A stretch of 64,000 nt of DNA from Phycisphaerales bacterium (lineage in GTDB: Bacteria; Planctomycetota; Phycisphaerae; Phycisphaerales; UBA1924). Below the pieces are notes generated by a model. The model searched no databases. It was not told the origin of the DNA and saw only the letters and a program-made list of their open reading frames with translations. This document shows positions 44,362 through 52,007 of this stretch, in pieces (position 1 is the first letter of the stretch; each line of letters begins with the position of its first letter). The stretch spans positions 370,266 to 434,265 of the forward strand of contig JAJDDD010000009.1 of assembly GCA_029260495.1 (NCBI GenBank), given 5' to 3'. The position numbers were made by a program, and so were the translations under genes.

Positions 44362-45792
44362 TCAGCATCCACCCCAGGCGCCCAGCAGCAGCGCGAGGTC
44401 CTGGGAGTTAATCCTGCCATCGCGGTTGATGTCTTCAATGCCGCCGGTCCCGCCCCACGCTTCGATGAGCAGGAAAAGATCGGGCGACGCGATGAACCGA
44501 TCGCCGTCAAGATCTTCTGGGCAACGTCCCGGAATGGAGTCAGCCATCAGTAAAATGGCAGCGAACAGCTCTTCTCCTGTAGGAACGATCTGATTGGGAG
44601 GTAGAAGGAAGCCGAATACGCCCGTGTCGCGAAGTTCGAAGGTCCAGCTTGAGACATTTTGATCGCCAAAAACCCAATCGGTGAGCGAGCCCGCAGCAAA
44701 CTGCCCGAGCACATGGTTGGGCTGGCCTGCGATGTAGGGTACGCCGTGCGTGCTCGTGAGCGATTCAGCAAGGGCCTGAGTGAGGAATCGCTCCTGCTGT
44801 GAGAGCGGCGCCGGGTCGTTGGTCCACGCCCACGGCGTGAGGACCAACTGCGAGAAGCTATGAATATCAAGGTGGGCCGCCAGCCGGGGCTGGCTTTGGA
44901 TGAGATTGCGCAGGTTGCGCGATTCCGCCTCTGAGAACGGACTGGGTCCGCGATAGATGTTGCTCGTAGGCGTCGGCGATGAGCCGGGGCCTCCCCACTG
45001 GAAACTCCAGTTTCGATTCAAATCGACCCCGAACGATCCTTTCAGATTCGGGCGACGGTTCTTGCGCCAAAGACGATCATTGGTGAATGTGTACTGATAT
45101 CCGTCGGGGTTGACAATGGGGACGATGACAATCTCAACTGTATCGAGCAGCGCCGTGACGCGCGGATCAGATTCGTACCTTCGCACTAGCTGATCCGCGA
45201 CGTACATCGTCGCAGCGACCGTGATCCATTCGCGCGCATGCTGACACGCATTGATAACGATCGAAGGCCCGCCGGGCCTCCCGCCCAAACGCAAACCAAA
45301 TGTGCGGCGGAACTCAAATGTGAATCCAAGGTCGAAGGGCCGCACCAGATCGGGTCGTAAGTTGGTGAGCACGCCAAGATAGTCATTGACGCCGTCGTAA
45401 TCGTTGTAACTCTGGAAGAAAGTGACCGCGCCGCGATGTGCATCCGCTGGATCAGCCACCGGCGGGGCGGCAGACGCCTGGGCGTCAATAAGCTCCTGAA
45501 TGTTTTCGTGAACAATCTCGAAGTCAAGTCCGGAGGTGTGAAGATCACCGATCTTGCCGGGCGCAATGCGAAAAAGCTGCGGACCAAGGCCCACAGCTTC
45601 ACCCCAATGATCCTCCGAGATAGCGAGGATGGCGGCGAGGTCAGCGTCGTATTTGATGGTGACGCGGGCAAGTGCGTGTTTGTCATAGCGGACGACAGCA
45701 GCGGGTCTGTCAGCGGATATTTCAGTTTGCGCAACAGCACAAGCCGGATGAAACACAGCCAGGAAGAAGATCGCGAGAAATCGTCGCTGCAT
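44362..45792 (-). CDS. Secreted M14 zinc carboxypeptidase with dockerin-like repeats
   Basis: A 476-residue exported enzyme with signal peptide (cleavage near AVA-QT). The M14 domain has zinc ligands in NACQHAREW and DIHSFSQL, the substrate-binding NPDGY and VDLNRNW, and the catalytic glutamate in FELRDTG. It should remove C-terminal residues from external peptides. The end holds two EF-hand/dockerin-like repeats: DLDGDRFIASPDLFLLIEAWGG and INRDGRINSQDLALLLGAWGGC, common tails of exported planctomycete proteins. The ATG at 45792 begins the signal peptide. Confidence 0.92.
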   Translation of the reverse strand: MQRRFLAIFFLAVFHPACAVAQTEISADRPAAVVRYDKHALARVTIKYDADLAAILAISEDHWGEAVGLGPQLFRIAPGKIGDLHTSGLDFEIVHENIQELIDAQASAAPPVADPADAHRGAVTFFQSYNDYDGVNDYLGVLTNLRPDLVRPFDLGFTFEFRRTFGLRLGGRPGGPSIVINACQHAREWITVAATMYVADQLVRRYESDPRVTALLDTVEIVIVPIVNPDGYQYTFTNDRLWRKNRRPNLKGSFGVDLNRNWSFQWGGPGSSPTPTSNIYRGPSPFSEAESRNLRNLIQSQPRLAAHLDIHSFSQLVLTPWAWTNDPAPLSQQERFLTQALAESLTSTHGVPYIAGQPNHVLGQFAAGSLTDWVFGDQNVSSWTFELRDTGVFGFLLPPNQIVPTGEELFAAILLMADSIPGRCPEDLDGDRFIASPDLFLLIEAWGGTGGIEDINRDGRINSQDLALLLGAWGGC

Positions 45793-45914
45793 AGTGGGCC
45801 TCCGACTGAACAACGCGCTGCACGCGGATTTTCATCGATTCAGGGTTCATGATCCAGCCTTGAAAAGCGAGAATCGAGATTTCCAGAGGAACCTCGAGCC
45901 CACCAAAACGCACA

Positions 45915-45938
45915 GAAGCCAGCGTGACGGCTGGCTTC
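45915..45938 (-). terminator. Hairpin downstream of tRNA-Val
   Basis: A perfect 9-bp stem GAAGCCAGC/GCTGGCTTC with a 6-base loop lies 30 bases beyond the tRNA 3' end on the minus strand. It is followed by TGTGCGTTTTGG, only moderately T-rich, so termination is plausible but not certain. Confidence 0.5.
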
Positions 45939-45967
45939 AAAGTGGCGCTGGCTGGATTCTCAAAAAG

Positions 45968-46041
45968 TGGGCCGTACTGGACTCGAACCAGTGACCTTCC
46001 GCGTGTCGGGCGGACGCTCTAGCCAACTGAGCTAACGGCCC
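45968..46041 (-). tRNA. tRNA-Val (anticodon GAC)
   Basis: The reverse complement folds as a full cloverleaf: 7-bp acceptor GGGCCGT/ACGGCCC, D stem GCTC/GAGC, anticodon stem TCCGC/GCGGA, loop C-C-G-A-C-A-C, T stem ACTGG/CCAGT with loop TTCGAGT. Anticodon GAC reads valine codons GUC and GUU. Position 33 is C, where U is almost always found. The discriminator is A; CCA is not encoded (the gene continues CTTTTT), so the CCA-adding enzyme must finish it. Confidence 0.9.
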
Positions 46042-46057
46042 CAGAGAAGACGGGCGG

Positions 46058-46063
46058 AGTATA
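46058..46063 (-). promoter_or_regulatory. Possible -10 box of tRNA-Val
   Basis: TATACT on the minus strand lies 16 bases before the tRNA 5' end, so transcription would start near 46051. No good -35 box is seen at the matching position. The 225 bases from here to rpsR hold no other recognised feature. Confidence 0.35.
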
Positions 46064-46267
46064 CACAGGGAATAGGGCAGGGGCGATGGATGCAGCCCCT
46101 CTCGAATGGCTCCCGGAGTTGAGAATGTGCCGAGGCCGGGGCCCGGGTTGAGCCTGGCGAGAGGATCGGTACAATGCTCGGTTCGCTCCCGGGGGACAAT
46201 CCGGGCAGCCTCCGTTGCCGGCGTCGTAAGCGTCGGCCGACTCCAGACCGCAACGGAAAGGGATCTC

Positions 46268-46510
46268 ATGAGCCGTTTTTCTCGCTTCGGCATCGGGCCG
46301 AATGTCAAAGCCACAAAAAAGACCGCTGAAGGCAAGATTTACGTTGATTACAAGGACGTGGAGACATTGCGGCGGATGATGAGCCCGAACGGGAAAATCT
46401 ACGGCCGCAAGCGCCTCAGCGTGAACGGCAAGGACATGCGCAAGATCTCGCAGGCCGTCAAGCGGGCTCGCTATATGGGGTTGCTCCCCTACACCAGCGC
46501 GACGCTCTGA
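46268..46510 (+). CDS. rpsR: 30S ribosomal protein S18
   Basis: The 80-residue S18 shows YVDYKDVETLRRMMSPNGKIYGRKRLSVNGKDMRKISQAVKRARYMGLLPYT, the family's signature throughout. S18 pairs with S6 on the 30S platform. The usual neighbours rpsF, ssb and rplI are absent; it stands alone beside a tRNA gene. The ATG at 46268 follows GGAAAGG at about 5 bases; the frame extends 54 codons upstream without similarity. It has no cysteines. Confidence 0.93.
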   Translation: MSRFSRFGIGPNVKATKKTAEGKIYVDYKDVETLRRMMSPNGKIYGRKRLSVNGKDMRKISQAVKRARYMGLLPYTSATL

Positions 46511-46605
46511 TTCTTTCTTTTTCAAGCGGACCTCCCAGCAGACTCACACCAGCTGTGCGCTCTCCGGAGTGATGCTGTGCGCACGGGGCTCTATGCTTGT
46601 GCGTG

Positions 46606-48297
46606 ATGTTTCGCCGCCCCCCGATCTTGCTCTGGCGATTGATGATGCGCGAGCTCTGGCGTTTGCTCGTGCTCAGCGCCAGCGTGTTGGTGGTTTCAGT
46701 TGCATTCGCAGCAGCGGTCCGGCCGCTTGCTTCCGGCGAGCTTGAGCCCGCGTCAGCGCTGAAGTTCATGGCCCTCGCCATGCCGCCGATGATGCAGTTC
46801 GCTCTTCCCTTTGCCGCAGGATTTGCCGCGACGATCTGCTATCACCGTTTCGCATCAGAAAATGAAGCCACTGCAGCCAGCGCCGGTGGCGTGAGCTATA
46901 GCGCGCTGTTGGCGCCGGCCGCGTTCACCGGCCTCATCCTCGCAACTCTCCTAGCGGGAATGACGAATCTGGCGATCCCCTGGTTCTTCGGGCGTATGGA
47001 GCGGCTTGTGAGTCGGGATGCTGCTCAGATTCTTGTAAACTCAATCGAGCGCGGAGAGACGGTCAATCTTGAGGGGATGCTGATTCACGCCGATCGCGTG
47101 CATCGGGTTGAACCCGATGAAGAGCAAGGAGCGTTTGAGCGGTTGATTCTCGAAGGCGTCATCGCGATCAATCCGGGTGAGGATGGACTCGTTGAATCGG
47201 ATATGACAACCGAGCGCGCCGATGTCTGGCTTTATGCTGACCAACTCGATGGCGATGATGTGACAGTCGTCTTGATGCGTGTGAGTGGTTTTGTCTCGTG
47301 GGCCCGCGATGGCTCACCGCAGTTTCGTGATGGCGAGTTTGAGATGGAGCCCATCGTTTTTCCGCATGGTTTTCGCGACAAACCGAAATACATGACCGCG
47401 TGGCAACTGCTGCAACTGAAGGAACGCCCCGAAAAGGATGGCGCCGTCCGTCGCCGGACTCAGGAACTAGCGCAGCTTCTCGCAAAAACAAGAGCGCTGG
47501 ATGTGATCCGCAATCGACTGCGTGAAGATGCGCTTGTTTTTCAGCGAGATGAGGGCGACACGCTCTCCGTGCATGCTGGCGGGCTGACGCACGAGACGCG
47601 AGGCTGGCGGCTGACGCCCGAATCAGGCGCCGATTCAATCGAACTGGATTGGCGCTTGGCGAATGGTGAGCTTCGTTTGCAGCAAGCTCAGGCGGCGTGG
47701 CTCAGCATTGATGTTGACCTCCAGCGGGCCGGCGTCCTGGTGACGCTCGAACTGGAACAAGTCGCCACGCCGGAAACTGAAATTGCCCGACGGGTCGCTG
47801 CGCGACACGGAGCATTGATGCTGCCGGGTGATCCGACAGATGATATTTTCGGATTGGGCGCTCGAGGACTTGTCGCGCTGGCGCAACGTCGTGTGGAGGA
47901 TTGGGCTGGTGAAGCAGGCGCGGATGAGCAGGAGTCATTGGCCGCTGGCGCCGCGCAGCGCAACGAGATTGCCGCCGCGGGCGCTGAACTCACCGATCGC
48001 GTTGAAAGGCTGGAGCGGCAGATTGTCGCAACCTGGCACGAGCGCTTCGCTCTTCCAGCAGCGTCGTTCGTCATGACCATCACCGGAGCAGTGATGGCGA
48101 TGCGCTTGCGCGCCGCCATGCCGCTGACTGTGTTCTTATGGTCTTTCTTCCCAGCCCTGGCGTCAGTGATCTCAATCTCAAGCGGGCAGAATGTCGCCGA
48201 AGACAACCTCCCGCTCGGGCTGGCGCTCATCTGGTCAGCGGTCGGCGCACTGGCGTTGTATGCGGGGATTGTTTTTCTGTCGTTGAGAAGGCATTAG
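46606..48297 (+). CDS. LptF/LptG-family permease
   Basis: The 563-residue protein has the architecture of the lipopolysaccharide export permeases: N-terminal TM helices (LWRLLVLSASVLVVSVAFAAAV, then MPPMMQFALPFAAGFAATICYHRFASENEATAASAGGVSY, a conserved YjgP/YjgQ feature), a third TM, a long soluble periplasmic region, and three TM helices at the end. LptF and LptG normally form a heterodimer with LptB; only this one is here. The periplasmic part (about 150-450) is larger than usual. The ATG at 46606 is preferred to an upstream TTG. Confidence 0.85.
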   Translation: MFRRPPILLWRLMMRELWRLLVLSASVLVVSVAFAAAVRPLASGELEPASALKFMALAMPPMMQFALPFAAGFAATICYHRFASENEATAASAGGVSYSALLAPAAFTGLILATLLAGMTNLAIPWFFGRMERLVSRDAAQILVNSIERGETVNLEGMLIHADRVHRVEPDEEQGAFERLILEGVIAINPGEDGLVESDMTTERADVWLYADQLDGDDVTVVLMRVSGFVSWARDGSPQFRDGEFEMEPIVFPHGFRDKPKYMTAWQLLQLKERPEKDGAVRRRTQELAQLLAKTRALDVIRNRLREDALVFQRDEGDTLSVHAGGLTHETRGWRLTPESGADSIELDWRLANGELRLQQAQAAWLSIDVDLQRAGVLVTLELEQVATPETEIARRVAARHGALMLPGDPTDDIFGLGARGLVALAQRRVEDWAGEAGADEQESLAAGAAQRNEIAAAGAELTDRVERLERQIVATWHERFALPAASFVMTITGAVMAMRLRAAMPLTVFLWSFFPALASVISISSGQNVAEDNLPLGLALIWSAVGALALYAGIVFLSLRRH

Positions 48298-48320
48298 ATC
48301 GAATTGAGAGCAGCGAAAAA

Positions 48321-48605
48321 TCAGTCAGCGCCCTCATGTGGATCAATTTCGTTCTGCTCTTTGATCATTTTGCGCAGGTATTTATTCTCGCGCCGCGTGG
48401 CTTCGAGATCGAAGACCAGATACTTCACACTCAGTCGCAGGTAGTCCAACGACTCCTGAAGCTGGCCTACGGTCTTGCGCATCCTCTCGTGACGTTCGCG
48501 GGTCTCGTTGGCGAGCTTCTCGAGCCGCTCACGCTCAATGGGGGGAAGCTCGTCGATCTGCTTCATAAGCTCCCCGAGCTTCGCTTGGAACTCCTGCTCT
48601 TTCAT
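48321..48605 (-). CDS. Small coiled-coil protein
   Basis: The 94-residue product is almost fully helical with strong heptads: EFQAKLGELMKQIDELPPIERERLEKLANETRERHERMRKTVGQLQESLDYL. It has no signal peptide and many charged residues. I do not recognise the family. The ATG at 48605 follows AAGGGG; the frame opens 22 codons earlier without support. It converges with the LptF/LptG gene, 23 bases apart. Confidence 0.65.
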   Translation of the reverse strand: MKEQEFQAKLGELMKQIDELPPIERERLEKLANETRERHERMRKTVGQLQESLDYLRLSVKYLVFDLEATRRENKYLRKMIKEQNEIDPHEGAD

Positions 48606-48807
48606 TTGGCTCGACCCCTTCTTCTCGGTGCATGTCTGTTGTTGTCGCCGCTCGCGAACTGGCGAGGACAACGTAGAAATACACCAACCTCAAGCCATGC
48701 CGAAGTGTTTTCCGTGGGACTTTCCGTCACGGCGCCGGTTATGCGGGGAGTCCCGATAAGAACGGCGAAAGCTGAATCTTACGCGGTCGCCATACGCATG
48801 GATCACA

Positions 48808-49428
48808 TCATCGCCGGTTGGCGCCATGAAGGACGCGCCGGCGCACGTCTGGCGCGATGGCGCCGATCAGAGCTTCCAGGCGATCGGGGTTGTGACGCCG
48901 GACAGTCGCTATCAACTCAGTCGTGTGGTGATCCAGAGCGAATCTGAAACGCTCGAACGCCTCCTCAAGTTCGTGGCGATTAACGATGGCCAAAGGGTCG
49001 GCGACAGCCAGCCGGGCAGAGGCCCAATCGAGCAGCCCTCGCGGGCCGGGATCGTGGTCGAAGAGAGCCAGCGTGGCCAGAAGTCTCTTTTCGGGCGGAA
49101 GAAAGGGATCGGTTGCCGGTTCGGGAAGGGTCCGGAGTCGCGCGAGCGCTTCCTTCGGGTCCAATACAGGCGACGCCCCGTGTGATACTTGGTCATCCGA
49201 GTTTGAGCCCGGATTCGCATCTATGCAGGTGAGGTTGATGACAGTTGTCGAGATGGTCTTCACGCCCACTCGCTCGAATCGGATGCGGACGCGCTGGCTG
49301 CGGGAGCCGTTTTGCATGACGGGCTCAGCAGCAAGCACCTCGCCGGCGCCCCATTCAGGCTTGGCGGGATGGGTCACCCGATCCCCAATGCGGATCCAGC
49401 AGTTGTCACTTGGCTTTTTTTCGATCAC
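48808..49428 (-). CDS. DUF3553 domain protein
   Basis: The 206-residue protein has near its start IRIGDRVTHPAKPEWGAGEVL, the pattern of DUF3553, a small SH3/Tudor-like beta domain also seen attached to UvrD-type helicases. A helical region of about 130 residues follows, with LPPEKRLLATLALFDHDPGPRGLLDWA. I chose the GTG at 49428 (GTG-ATC-GAA) because AGAGGAT is 5-6 bases upstream; the longer frame to 49560 has no similarity. A nucleic-acid or protein-binding role is suggested by the domain only. Confidence 0.75.
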   Translation of the reverse strand: MIEKKPSDNCWIRIGDRVTHPAKPEWGAGEVLAAEPVMQNGSRSQRVRIRFERVGVKTISTTVINLTCIDANPGSNSDDQVSHGASPVLDPKEALARLRTLPEPATDPFLPPEKRLLATLALFDHDPGPRGLLDWASARLAVADPLAIVNRHELEEAFERFRFALDHHTTELIATVRRHNPDRLEALIGAIAPDVRRRVLHGANRR

Positions 49429-49577
49429 AGAATCCTCTTTCTGGCCGATCTTCAAGGCCCCCTGATTTGCCCCTGTGGCTACGCCCGGGTACCATACACG
49501 GTTCGATGAATCCTCCGGCGCCGGGTCCGGCGAACCCTGCGCATCCCGCAAGCCAATCATAACCGGAGTTCCCTTCG

Positions 49578-49805
49578 ATGATCGATGTCCTCAAGGGCGA
49601 TGAGATTATCTCCAAAGTCGGCGGCCGTTTTCGTCTGTGCGCGCTTATTCAAAGGCGCTTGCAGGAACTGACCAACGGCTCTCGACCGCTTGTCGATCGC
49701 GAAGGGCGCACGGATCTTGAGATTGTTGTTGAGGAGATCCTCCAGGACAAGATCACACTCGCGCACGTTGATGATGTGGACGAACACAGCGGCGCCGATA
49801 ACTGA
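49578..49805 (+). CDS. rpoZ: RNA polymerase subunit omega
   Basis: The 75-residue product matches RpoZ: IISKVGGRFRLCALIQRRLQELTNGSRPLVD, then a conserved EIVVEEILQDKI helix. Omega helps fold the beta' subunit and in many bacteria forms part of a ppGpp site. coaC follows after 37 bases, an arrangement common in bacteria (gmk-rpoZ-coaBC). Confidence 0.85.
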   Translation: MIDVLKGDEIISKVGGRFRLCALIQRRLQELTNGSRPLVDREGRTDLEIVVEEILQDKITLAHVDDVDEHSGADN

Positions 49806-49842
49806 CTCTGGGCAGCGGATTTCCGGCGGAAGAGAGCAAGCT

Positions 49843-50442
49843 GTGTCAGCTTCATGTGAGCAGTCGAGACGTTTTGATGGCGCCAGGATTCTTGTCGGCG
49901 TGTCCGGAGGCATCGCTGCCTATAAAACATGCACGGTGGTGAGCCGGCTCGCTCAGGCAAGGTGTGATGTGACAGTCTGCATGACGGACGCCGCGACACG
50001 CTTTGTCGCGCCGTTAACCTTTCAAGCTCTATCCGGTCGGCATGTGTATTCAAGCCAATGGGAGCATGTGGATGCGCAAGATCCACAGCACATTGCCTTG
50101 GCGCGCGATGCAGATCTTGTCGTCGTCGCGCCCTGCACAATGGATTGCCTGGCGAAGCTCGCATCGGGTAGGACGGATGATGTTGTCAACCTGCTCGTGA
50201 GCGCGATCGACCGACGCAAGACCCCCGTGCTGCTCGCGCCGTCGATGAATGAAATCATGTGGAGCCAGCCCGCGACCCAGCGAAACGTGGCGACCCTCCG
50301 CGAAGATGGGTTCAGTTTTGTGGGCCCAGCAGATGGCTGGCAGGCCTGCCGGGCTGTCGGACCAGGCCGGATGGCTGAGCCCGAAGATATTCTCGAAGAG
50401 GTCTTTCGCACGCTCGATGAACGCTCAAAGGTCAACGCCTAG
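49843..50442 (+). CDS. coaC: Phosphopantothenoylcysteine decarboxylase (CoaC-type flavoprotein)
   Basis: The 199-residue protein is the FMN-dependent decarboxylase half of CoaBC, in coenzyme A synthesis: LVGVSGGIAAYKTC (flavin), DADLVVVAPCTMDCLAKLASG, the APSMNEIMWSQPATQRN segment with the conserved PxMNxxMW motif, and GWQACRAVGPGRMAEPEDI with the substrate-loop cysteine. The C-terminal CoaB synthetase half is absent and must be encoded elsewhere. The GTG at 49843 is used, with GGAAGAGAG upstream; a longer frame is open but overlaps rpoZ. Confidence 0.9.
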   Translation: MSASCEQSRRFDGARILVGVSGGIAAYKTCTVVSRLAQARCDVTVCMTDAATRFVAPLTFQALSGRHVYSSQWEHVDAQDPQHIALARDADLVVVAPCTMDCLAKLASGRTDDVVNLLVSAIDRRKTPVLLAPSMNEIMWSQPATQRNVATLREDGFSFVGPADGWQACRAVGPGRMAEPEDILEEVFRTLDERSKVNA

Positions 50443-50489
50443 CTGCGCGAATGCTCGGCCTTTGCGATAGCATCGCTTTTGTGTCAAAC

Positions 50490-51620
50490 ATGACTCCCAA
50501 TCCCGATTCCCCGCGCATTCGCCATGTGTCGGGGCCCGCCACGATGGATGAGTTGGCCGCAGGACTGATCTGGCCACGCCTTCTCCGGGCGCCGCTGATG
50601 GCTGTCGAACCATCGCGCCTCCTCATCGCCTTCATAGCGGTGGCAGTGTTGCTTGGGTCAGCCGCGGTCTTTGACAGCGTCGCCGGCCAGCCTGTATTCA
50701 CCCCAACCGCCCAACTCACGCAGGAGACGCTCTACCAAATTGCAGCGGCTGTTGTCCAGCTTGATTTTGGCGCTGTCACCCAACTCAGCCATGCCTACAT
50801 CGTCGGCCTGCGAACAGTTGGCGATCACTCCCCCTGGCTCTTGCTGCTGTTCATTGTATTCGCGCTGCCGATCGTTTCGCTTTCGGGCGGCGCCATTTGC
50901 CGGATCGCGATTTGCGATGAAGCTCGAAACTGGCGTCTGACCTTCGCTGAAGGAGTCGCGCATGCGCTCGCCCGGTGGCGCGACTGCATCCTTGCGATCG
51001 CGGCGCCTGTCGTGATACTCGTATTGCTCGGGCTTGTTATCAAAGGCGCGGGTGCGATCCTCTTCATTTCACCAATCGTCTCGATATTCGGTGCGATTCT
51101 CTATGGCGCTGCGCTCTTAGCGACAACAGTGTTCTTGATCCTCATCGTCGCGCTTGGTCTTGGGCACATGCTGTTGTTGCCAGCAGTCGCTGCTGATCCA
51201 GCCGATTGGGTCGACGCGCTGCAGCGAGCCTATGCCTATGTTCTGGGCCGAACAGGAAGATTGCTACTCTACCTACTGCTCTGCGCCGCGCTTGCCTCGA
51301 TTGCGATTTCAGTTTCGTCCTGGCTGGTCGGAAGCTCTCTTGATTTAACCGCCGCGCTTGTCCTCCCCGATGACATAGCGCCAACGAGTTCGCCGGCGGA
51401 GACGGCGCCTGACTTGCCTGCCGCGACGAGCGCCGCTATTCGCATCGTCAGCGTGTGGGAGCGAGTTGTGATTGCAATTCTGCTTGGATACTGGCTCAGC
51501 CTCTATTTTACGCTTTCTTCGACGCTCTATCTGCTCGTACGCCGAGTGAACGATGAGCAGGATGTGCGCGACATCTGGGCGCCAAGCTCAATGGCGGCCG
51601 CAGCCAGCGACGCGCAATGA
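50490..51620 (+). CDS. Polytopic membrane protein of unknown function
   Basis: The 376-residue product has six or more hydrophobic segments (about 50-70, 118-140, 165-190, 195-240, 265-290, 345-365). A cytosolic loop reads CDEARNWRLTFAEGVAHALARW, giving a pattern reminiscent of planctomycete multi-TM proteins with no assigned role. The ATG at 50490 begins a plausible cytosolic N-terminus; GTG at 50481 is an alternative. The next gene overlaps its stop by 4 bases (ATGA), so the two are coupled. Confidence 0.7.
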   Translation: MTPNPDSPRIRHVSGPATMDELAAGLIWPRLLRAPLMAVEPSRLLIAFIAVAVLLGSAAVFDSVAGQPVFTPTAQLTQETLYQIAAAVVQLDFGAVTQLSHAYIVGLRTVGDHSPWLLLLFIVFALPIVSLSGGAICRIAICDEARNWRLTFAEGVAHALARWRDCILAIAAPVVILVLLGLVIKGAGAILFISPIVSIFGAILYGAALLATTVFLILIVALGLGHMLLLPAVAADPADWVDALQRAYAYVLGRTGRLLLYLLLCAALASIAISVSSWLVGSSLDLTAALVLPDDIAPTSSPAETAPDLPAATSAAIRIVSVWERVVIAILLGYWLSLYFTLSSTLYLLVRRVNDEQDVRDIWAPSSMAAAASDAQ

Positions 51621-51964
51621 CAACCAATCGTTCTCCAAATCAAGCAGCGATTCACAAAGCGCTATGCGAAGTCAGTGGCGCGTTGGCCGAACTCGGTGTT
51701 GCGCACGTGCATCTCACCTGGACAACTGCGCGAAAGCAACGCCAGGCAACGCTGCCCTCGCGCTCGACAGATCTCCCCGCCGAGTTGATTCGGACGCTCA
51801 CTGCAGCGGACCCCAAGAGTATGGTGGTAATCCAATCGCCCGAGAACCCAGCCCTCACACTGCATCTGGCCTTCACGCCCCCGTCCGAGAAGCTTCAATG
51901 GAAAACGTCGTTTGCGCCTTTAGCAGACCTCTTGAGCGCACGCCTGCCGGAAGCCGAAGAGTGA
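51617..51964 (+). CDS. Small protein of unknown function
   Basis: The 115-residue soluble product has no recognisable motif. It appears to alternate helix (IHKALCEVSGALAELGV) and strand (AHVHLTWTTARK, MVVIQSPENPALTLHLAFT). Its ATG overlaps the stop of the preceding membrane protein, which suggests a joint function with it. No signal peptide. Confidence 0.6.
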   Translation: MTTNRSPNQAAIHKALCEVSGALAELGVAHVHLTWTTARKQRQATLPSRSTDLPAELIRTLTAADPKSMVVIQSPENPALTLHLAFTPPSEKLQWKTSFAPLADLLSARLPEAEE

Positions 51965-52007
51965 TGAGAGCGCATCGACAGATCATTCTCCCGGCTGTGA
52001 GATATCA

